A stretch of 64,000 nucleotides of DNA from Ligula intestinalis (Eukaryota; Platyhelminthes; Cestoda; Diphyllobothriidea; Diphyllobothriidae), in the NCBI GenBank assembly GCA_036362985.1, contig JAYGXS010000005.1, forward strand, positions 57,101,892 through 57,165,891. Direction: 5' to 3'. Position numbers and translations under genes: made by a program. This document shows, piece by piece, positions 56,900 through 64,000 of this stretch. The notes below the pieces were generated by a model. The model was not told the DNA's origin. It worked only from the letters and a program-made list of their open reading frames with translations, and made no database searches. Position 1 is the first letter of the stretch. Every line of letters begins with the position of its first letter.

Positions 56900-57490
56900 A
56901 GGGTTGGGATGCCTTATGTAGCCGCCTAGACAAGACACGGAAATAAGAAGGCCCCGCCCACTTAAAATAGCTGGCCTTGCTGAAAGTGTCAGGAAGGGTA
57001 AATATTCTCATATTTAAACCTTATCACAAAACCGAACTGTAACCTTAATGCCAATATAAGCGAATATGCGAGTTCCAGGAAGCAGTTCAGAAGGAGAAGA
57101 TGCGACCACTGAAACAGGAATTTCATTTTCCCCAATCTGCGCATGACTCACACCATTCTACGGTTACCTGTGCAATTAAGGATTCTGGACCGAATCCGAA
57201 ACATCAGGACAATAAAATTCTTGTTCCGGTGATCGCATCTTCTTCTGTAACCTTACCCTTGATCCTAACCCTATCTTAAGGCCAAACTCTGAAGTTACCA
57301 CGAGCCCAAATCTTATACCTTAAAATAATCCTGAACCTATTTCTAACTCTGATTTTAAAAACGAACTCTAATCCTAAACCTAAGTCTACCGGAATTTGGC
57401 ACAATGCCACCGGTTTTACGGGCAGTTCCTGTTCTCGTGTTCTGTTTAGACGGCAATACGAGTCATCCCTCGCTATCGGTAAATGCGTAA
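56900..57490. repeat. Composite repeat with CCTAAC core, copy 2
   Basis: GCCGCCTAGACAAG, GGCCCCGCCCACTTAAAATA, a degenerate CCTAAC tract (57,005-57,070 and 57,248-57,392) and CCGGAATTTGGCACAATGCC match copy 1 at 50.69 kb. The tract is interrupted by a foldback element at 57,087-57,247. Confidence 0.7.
57087..57247. mobile_element. Short foldback element nested in the composite repeat
   Basis: The left end CAGAAGGAGAAGATGCGACC with CACTGAAACAGGAAT is mirrored by ATTCTTGTTCCGGTGATCGC with ATCTTCTTCTG on the right. 161 bp in all, inserted into the CCTAAC tract. Confidence 0.7.
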
Positions 57491-58867
57491 GTATGGACAG
57501 AACTGCTAGTAGACCAAAAATACGACGTCGGAAGCGATAGCAATCAAACATTTGGAAAGGTTTGTGAGGAAAAAACGGAATAAACACGTGTAAAGCGACT
57601 GAAAAGTTGAAAAAGCCAAAGGTCGTCCACCTCGTTCTTAACCACCGTATGGATTACAGAGAAAGGTGGACAACTGATAATTAAAAAAATAAGCAAATAC
57701 TCACTTAAGAGTTCCTTTATATGCCAGAAATAAATTCCGTCCGTGCAAGTAGGCGCGACCTAACAGACAAGGCTCAGACACGTTCGCGCCGTGATGTTAT
57801 GGCGGCGAACCCCCGAACCTCACCTTTAGCTCTGCCATGTGAAAGTCACAAACACGTGGAGAACGCCGATTGGTCGGCCGCGGCATCGTATTCGTTATCA
57901 CGCGGCCGTGACATGCCATCACGTGGTCTGACGATGACGCAATCGGTTGACGGACCGTCATCATGATGTCTGCAATCTGTGTGTGCGTGTGTGTTCCCTC
58001 CCCCTCCCCCTCGGAGTGACTCCTGTTCCTCTCACCCCCCTCCCTCACCTCCCTCCAACCGGAACTCTGCTGCGACGTTTTGACCTACGCGACAGGACAC
58101 TCACCTGGTCAGTCCACCAGGGGTCGGCGCGGCTACCATTATGTCCTTGCACAGAGTGATCCCGCTGTTAACAGCTTTGACCTTAAAGGTGCCGTCCACA
58201 CAAGAATAGCTGAGGGCTAGCCAATAGGCGAGCAGGTGGGTCTCATGTTCATACGCCGACTGGCCTGTTTACAGTAGCGGCTGCCGTTGGGGCTAAGTGA
58301 ACATTCGGGAACACAAAACTGTTACTTTAGGCCGCATTCAGACTATTAAACCGTAAGTCGCGGCTCCTATTCTTTTTCGTCGAGGAAACTGCGATAAACT
58401 TCGCCAAAGACTGAGGTGCTTGTCCTGCACTTACGACAAAGGAATACACATCACTAGAAAGTTGATATTTTCGCACGCTCAGATGGGGCAGTCTGAAGTC
58501 CTTTCATAGCATATGCGGGAGGCAGTCACCGTTATACACAGAAGTCATAATTTATATAGTTAATATTTTCGCATGTGTTGTAGGTTTTTTCATACGAGCT
58601 GGCTGTTTGCCTCAATCTTGTATTAGTAAGCTGGATTGATAGCAAGCTACTGGTTACCAGTTAAGCGATACACGCACTCAAGTGGTTCTCTACACAGATT
58701 GTCTATAGTATTCCAGTGCTGTTCCGTACATGAGTGGCGTAGATCATGGATCTGTATAAAGTTGGAACTTAATTTTTGGGAAGAATCTACTAGCCAAATG
58801 AGATTGCAAAATGCATTCATGGGAAACATACGCCTAGGTTATTACGTAAGCCAATTTTTCTGATCCC
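57491..58867. other. Intergenic, nothing recognised
   Basis: Overlapping frames on both strands at 57.7-58.16 kb are GC-rich and mutually exclusive. None shows a family. Confidence 0.35.
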
Positions 58868-60132
58868 TTGCAGTTTGCGTATAAGGCTAGGCGTAGTACA
58901 CTAGATGCTGTTGCTCTGGTAGTCCACTCTGCTCTTAGAGACTTGGACAAGGGATGTCGTTCATACGCATGTGCCTTTCTTGACAACTCCTCAGCCTTCA
59001 ACATGATCCCGCGAAATCTTCTTCTTAATAAAACCTCTGCATGCGGCTCTCCTGGCTGGGCCGTCTCTTGGCTTGGGGATGATTTTACTTCCCGCACCCA
59101 ATTCGTTCAGAGCGGGAAGCGCAAATCCACGATCCTTCCCAACAATTGTGGAGTTCTGCAGGGGTCTATATTATCCCCTCATTTTTTCCCCTCCATACCG
59201 ATGACCTACGATCTCCAAACGCATGTTTGTTTGTCAAATATGCTGACGACATGGTTGTCGGCCATCCTCTCAAAAGCCAGACCCATCTTGAAACACTGAA
59301 GGATGGATTGGACCATGTCACAGCATGGTCGTCAGAAAATGGCCTTTTACTTAATGAGCGGAAGTCAGTCCAGAGTATCTTCAGGCTGCGACCCTCCTCC
59401 AGTCCTGAAACCATCGACTTTCTGCCCAACAAGGTATCCTCCTTCCGATACCTTGGTGTAACAATAGCTTCCAACCTCTCATTTACTCTTCATATTGAAG
59501 ACCTTTTTAATAAAATCCGCAAACTTTCATATTATATCCGCCGCTTGCGTTCTTATCGCACCCCGCAAGCCTTCATCTGGCGTTTTATAGACGCTTGTAT
59601 TCCTTTTCTCATTCTTTACTGTTCTCCAGTAACCTTTCCAGCACTAATCAAAGAAGACTTTATTATGATTAAACGTATTCTCGCATGCTCTCTTCAGCTG
59701 CCGGCTATTCCTATGTTTTTTTAGCTGACCTTATAATTCAGCGACATTTCAAATCGGTGAAGAATTTCGTGGACCGTATTCTTAATGATGACACTTACCC
59801 TCTCCACTCCGAACTAATGGCTGCGCAGTCTTCTCGTACGACGCGCCGAAACTTCCGACACATGGCATGTCGTACATCAGCCTACCAGAACTCGATACTC
59901 ACATTCTTAGCACGCTGCCTCACGTGTGAAGAAACGGAAACTGAGAAGCTGGAGGCCGACCTGACTCCATAACTGATGTGGTAACCGTGTCGACTTCTTA
60001 CTTTGAGTTTTCTGTGATCTTTGACCGTTTACTCTTGAGTTTTTGGACCCTTTAAATTACGTAAGTTCTTGCTCTCCGTGAATGGAGCCATTTTTTGCTG
60101 AAAGTTTGATATTATCATCAAAATAAAGTTTT
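58868..60132 (+). pseudogene. CR1/Jockey-like LINE reverse transcriptase, 5'-truncated
   Basis: Reverse transcriptase in three successive frames. It opens with QFAYKARRSTLDAVALVVHS (finger block) and ACAFLDNSSAFNMIPRNLLL (motif A with its Asp), then GVLQGSILSPHFF (motif B). A first frameshift near 59.2 kb leads to FVKYADDMVVGHPL (motif C with YADD intact), NGLLLNERKS, FRYLGVTIASNLSF and IRKLSYYIRRLRSY. A second shift near 59.7 kb leads to a final part containing FVDRILNDDTYPLHSEL. The order and phrases match CR1-like elements of flatworms. The 5' end, including endonuclease, is missing, as usual for LINE insertions. Frameshifts make it inactive. It ends in AAATAAAG and a CAT microsatellite. 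Confidence 0.85.
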
Positions 60133-60156
60133 CATCATCATCATCATCATCATCAT
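60133..60156 (+). repeat. (CAT)8 microsatellite, LINE 3' tail
   Basis: Eight perfect CAT units directly after the AATAAAGTTTT end of the LINE. CR1-type elements commonly end in short simple repeats instead of poly(A). Confidence 0.85.
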
Positions 60157-62498
60157 CAACCTACCTTGTGTACGAATAAATAAGTCCTAACATTTGACTG
60201 CTTTCTCCCATCAGTCATGGAATACTCTTATTGCAGTGGTTGTAGTAGATCTCCCATACTAGACCGCTACAGCCTTGACCAAGCCGTATTATAAAACATC
60301 CAGCAGCGAGAGTTAGAATATCCTCCTAAACTAATTCGGTCTTGCAGGGGTAATGAAAGGATATGTCGCCAGCTGATTGGTCGCAAGAGTCAGCGCTCAG
60401 CGAAAAGAATAAGGGAACGCCTCCCGGCATGGCTGAGAACGGGTGAAGTATGGAGTGAAAACAGCACTATCCTTTCGCACATTTTGGATTCCGGACATTG
60501 TGTGGACACCCACAAAAGCTTTCCGGGGATTTATACGGTCCCAAAAAATTATCCCAAGTCCCTGGGTCAGCCTATGCTAGCAACAGAAGCAATTACTATC
60601 AGGGTGAGGAAACCAGTCTTGTGTGTACAAAAGAATATGCCACAAACTCCGCACCCTCTCCCCCTGGACCGCCCACTCCCTAAACCCTCACTGCCGCGTA
60701 ACCAGTCGTCTCCTGTCGACCTCCACTCCCTACTCTCACGATTCACTTGTATGGAATGATGAAAATAATCAACCAAATTTGTTGTCTTTGGTCCTGCTCC
60801 CCAATAGATTTATTGGCTTGACGATTATTTATAAAGCTTACGTAAGCTTGCCAACTGTCCTTCTGAAAACGAGAATAATCGGCAAGTATTGCCGAGAAAA
60901 GAAGGAAAGACTTCATAATATTTTAACTAATTTTTTTATGTGCATCCTTCATAAAAATGGCTCACAGACCGAAAGTGCCAATCCGCAGACGACAGCCTAA
61001 AGATCCAATGTCCGTCAACCAAAAAATCCGGTTTCATTTATTGCATCGACCGCCTTTTGGTCAAGCCAAGTGTGTTGGTACAACCAGTAAACGGGTCCTC
61101 ACGAGACTACACGAACACTAACTCGCCCTGCGACGGAATGTCAAGCTTCCCTTGGTATCCGCTCACGCATCCACGCATTGGGGCACGGTTTCGATTTAGA
61201 ATGCGTGAGAATACAGGGTCAATAAGACGACCAGATCTCACGCCTGCTAGAGCAGGCATTGTAATCGCAGGCGGATTCTATTTATAGGCATATCGATCTT
61301 CCGGATGCCTATCTGGCGTTACGCGAACAAATCGATGGCAAAGCTGAGCTACATATACAGTGAGCTGTACACAATTTTATTCCTTGACAACGGGCTCGCG
61401 TGAGATTTCGAAACGTTGGGCAGCTGAACAACTGGTCTCAGAGAACGCTTTCCAGTCTTCTGCCCTCACTCATGTCTCACTTTCAAAATAACAAGAAGTG
61501 GGCCGTATTTCCGGACACTATAAAGTAATCAGTGGGCAATTTCACCTTTTTTGGATTCAACTTATAGATCCAACCTCGTGGGTAGAATTTTGGGGAGTTA
61601 ACTTATGGAGCACTGGCCAGAAATCACGCAGGAATCCTGAGGAGCCCCGTTGATAGGATTGACCCTCCACAGCTGTGTCAGATAGCGGCTCAAAGTCAGC
61701 AAAACATGTATCTGGACTTTCAGCTAGTCCCCTTTGAATGATTATGACAAAGTTATTACTTTTTTATACTACTCATTTCCTATTTTTAGGCCATGGATAT
61801 CACGAGGTTATTTCAATGGATGTTATATCTTCCGACTCAAATATTTAAAATTTTCGACTTAACCTAAAAATAGGTGGCCATCGAAGAATTTGCTCCATAT
61901 TCACACCTTTATTTCAGAAAAGTAAAAAAAGCGTAACATCAGAAGAAAAGGAGGCGTTCACCGGGAATTCCCCCCCTTTCTTCTGATCTACTACCTGGAA
62001 ATCGAATTTTCAGCACTATTACTGAAAGCGTAACATACACAGAGTCGTACGTGATGGAGGTTTGTCCTCTTGACAGCTACTGTTTTGCCCACAAAGTTGA
62101 GGTATGCAGAACAGCATGGAATTTAGCGGTGTTACCAGCAAAACGGTACTGGAAGCGACGTTATAAGCTTCCATGAGTTATTGGGTTAGTAGTCTTCTAC
62201 GATTCAGAGAAAGCAGCGTTCAGCCATAAAAATCGCTGGTGTCCTTAGATTTAAACACATACTCTCAAAGTCATTTTGGCTAGTGCATTTTTAAAAATAT
62301 CCCCGCATAACAGATGGCCTTGCGCTAAATTCCAGGGGGAGTTAATTTTAGGAATGGCTTTAGGGAAAGTATGGTACAGAGTTAAAACATGGGTATAAGT
62401 ATCCCATGGACCCCGAGTGCAAAGCCCCTTTTTTACGAGACCGATAGCCAGAAATGACCGCTCTAGTCTTTGTCAATAAAGTTATTCCGATCAAGTTG
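60157..62498. other. Intergenic with repeat fragments
   Basis: Foldback-family ends near 61,938-61,986 (GAGGCGTTCACCGGGAATTC, TTTCTTCTGAT) and a SINE body fragment at 62,440-62,482 (CGATAGCCAGAAATGACCGC). Frames at 60.5-61.3 kb are open on both strands and unrecognised. Confidence 0.4.
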
Positions 62499-62906
62499 TA
62501 TGGGATGTCTCAAAATCCTTTGCACCCTACTAACACACTCACAGTTTCTGAAGTAATTTGCATTTCGCAATTCAAATTTTCCTTTGACCCTTTGGAACAA
62601 CCCCTACCCTATTTGGCATCGAATGAATGAGATTTTGGAGGGTCTCCAGAGGCAACTTTCCCCAGGTGTCCAGCTGGCATCTCTCAAATCCAGCAACTGT
62701 AGGAGGAGCGGACTGCTTTGCATCAGACATCTTACCAAGAATTGATCATAGATCTTCAATTGGCTTAAGGTCAAGGCTATTTGTTGGCCACAAGTCTTTC
62801 CACCAGAAATGTGGAATTTTCTATGGCAGCGACCTCTGGGTCTCCAAATCTGCATAAGTTGTGGCTTCGTCCTGCGTATAAATAATCCTTGACCTGTCCA
62901 GAACTA
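62499..62906 (-). pseudogene. Tc1-like transposase, C-terminal remnant
   Basis: Minus strand reads FWWKDLWPTNSLDLKPIEDL, then (after a TGA at 62,748-62,746 where Trp is expected) SILGKMSDAK, TWGKLPLETLQNLIHSMPNR and VGVVPKG. This is the end of Tc1 transposases, including the 'Pro-Asp-Leu-Asn-Pro-Ile-Glu' block with the last catalytic acid, here altered. The upstream part is cut off at 62,905 by another element. GGGATGTCTCAAAATCC near 62,500 may be its inverted end. Confidence 0.75.
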
Positions 62907-64000
62907 CAGGGTGCCCCACAAAAAACCCCTAAGTTTGTGATTGTTACGGCGGGCGGACCGCCCATGCCGTCACGATCGATGGCGGAGAAAACAGAACACC
63001 TGGGCCATATCCGAAGTGAAGCCACCCCCGTTGGTTCGCACCCGCATTCATGTCACCCACGCCATGTTCCGCTCAGTGGTGAGGAGCACCCACACAACGT
63101 GGGTGGTAGTCGCAGAGGAGAAGGTTCTAAAATGCCCATCTGCGCACCATATGCCAGGAATATTCTGGAAAGACGTGTAGACCCATGCCACAGCTAAGCA
63201 ATTTCCAGCGCGAGGTCATCGTCCTATTCCGGAAAGAACATCCAACATGGGGGTTGCAGAAATTTCGGAACATTTTGCCTAAATTTTTTGGTGCCATTAC
63301 AAATGACCAGTTTAGAGGTGTCGCGGCTGCATTCAAACAAGGTGGATCACCTCTAGCAAAGGTGCGTAAGCCTGGTAGTGGCACTTCTTGCAGGCACGAT
63401 TCCCCAACAAGGCGAGCAGTCTTGGAACTTGCCGTAACTCCACCAGATCATCACATCAGACATTCAAGTCAACGTGAAATTAGTAAATAACTGGGATTGT
63501 CAAAAGAGAATGTGCACAGAACAATTGCAAAATCCAATTTAAAATGTCTTCGACGTATTCAATGCCATGTTTTAACTGAAACACACCAGAAAGCTCGAAA
63601 GACAAAGTGTGATGCCATGCTTCAGCGCTTCGGTGAAGGAGAAAAATGAGAGCAAGTGTGATTCTCAGATGAGTCATCATTCTGCTTGTCTGCACCACTG
63701 AATAGGCAAAATGAACGCATATATCGTGCAGTGGAAGTCAAAATTGATATTCCTGATGAAGATTTGCTGGTGGAGATAGACGAGCAGCAAAAATCCATTA
63801 TGTGCTATGGTGCTGTTTCCTGGCAAAGCAAAACAGACCTTTATTTTATTGAAGGAGATGCTGCTGGGCAGGAAGGTGTTGCACCGAGTCGGAGAACGAA
63901 AAAACTGTAAATCAAGTTGTTTACAGAGAGGAGATGTGCCCGCAGATGTTTACAGATATTGATCAAGTAATGCAGGGAGAAGGCTGGACGTGGCAGCAAG
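62907..64000 (+). pseudogene. Tc1/mariner-superfamily element with broken transposase, cut by the window end
   Basis: Starts with CAGGGTGCCCCACAAAAAAC directly after a TA at 62,905-62,906, the usual target of this superfamily. The transposase frame begins at about 63,185 (QLSNFQREVIVLFRKEHP, a helix-turn-helix start). It continues in one frame through TAA 63,488, then LGLSKENVHRTIAKS, TGA 63,647 and TGA 63,659, then FSDESSF (first catalytic Asp) and MCYGAVSWQSKTDLYFIEG. A one-base shift at about 63,903 leads to VNQVVYREEMCPQMF and GWTWQQ, just before the expected second Asp block. Both TGA codons fall where Trp is usual. Inactive copy; 3' part lies outside the window. Confidence 0.8.

Noticed and set aside
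62746..63661. TGA decoded as tryptophan in the nuclear genome
   Set aside because: The helicase gene uses TGG for Trp and TAG as stop, and the transposase copies also carry a TAA and a frameshift. Ordinary decay explains the TGA codons.
1..64000. CRISPR array, operons or bacterial genes
   Set aside because: No regularly spaced identical repeats and no bacterial gene layout. Introns, SINEs and LINEs show a eukaryote.

Overview
The window is nuclear DNA of an intron-rich, repeat-rich animal. The transposon mix (CR1-like and RTE-like LINEs, a Ty3/gypsy gag, Tc1/mariner copies, tRNA-headed SINEs), the long introns and the signs of trans-splicing fit a parasitic flatworm, most likely a tapeworm. 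That placement is inferred from family resemblance, not proven. Codon use in the one clear gene is standard (TGG for Trp, TAG stop). There are no bacterial features and no CRISPR array.

Two genes can be assembled from spliced pieces. (1) On the minus strand, three phase-0-compatible exons at 17.9-14.0 kb encode a Dbl-homology (RhoGEF) domain. Three more exon-like pieces follow at 10.05, 9.0 and 5.8 kb, the last with a stop and a polyadenylation signal close behind. A possible 5' exon lies at 23.1 kb. (2) On the plus strand, 32.09-44.46 kb, six exons join in perfect phase into a 518-residue DEAD-box helicase of the eIF4A/eIF4A3 group. All core motifs are present, with an insertion between the DEAD motif and motif III and a long Lys-rich tail. 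Its introns hold SINEs, a LINE fragment, a foldback element, an assembly gap and a diverged tandem repeat.

Weaker coding candidates are an orphan 186-codon open frame at 26.9-27.5 kb with a downstream AATAAA, a basic minus-strand exon at 30.7-31.0 kb, a Ser/Gly/Pro-rich 249-residue minus-strand exon at 48.1-48.8 kb, and a chain of plus-strand exon-like frames at 47.1-48.2 kb that partly overlaps it.

The rest is mostly transposon debris: a LINE ORF1-like frame (2.0-2.5 kb), a gypsy gag (29.4-30.0 kb), LINE reverse-transcriptase pieces (31.4, 35.0, 44.5-45.6 and 58.9-60.2 kb), nested Tc1/mariner copies (62.5-64.0 kb), foldback elements, a dispersed tRNA-derived SINE family and degenerate telomere-like tracts.
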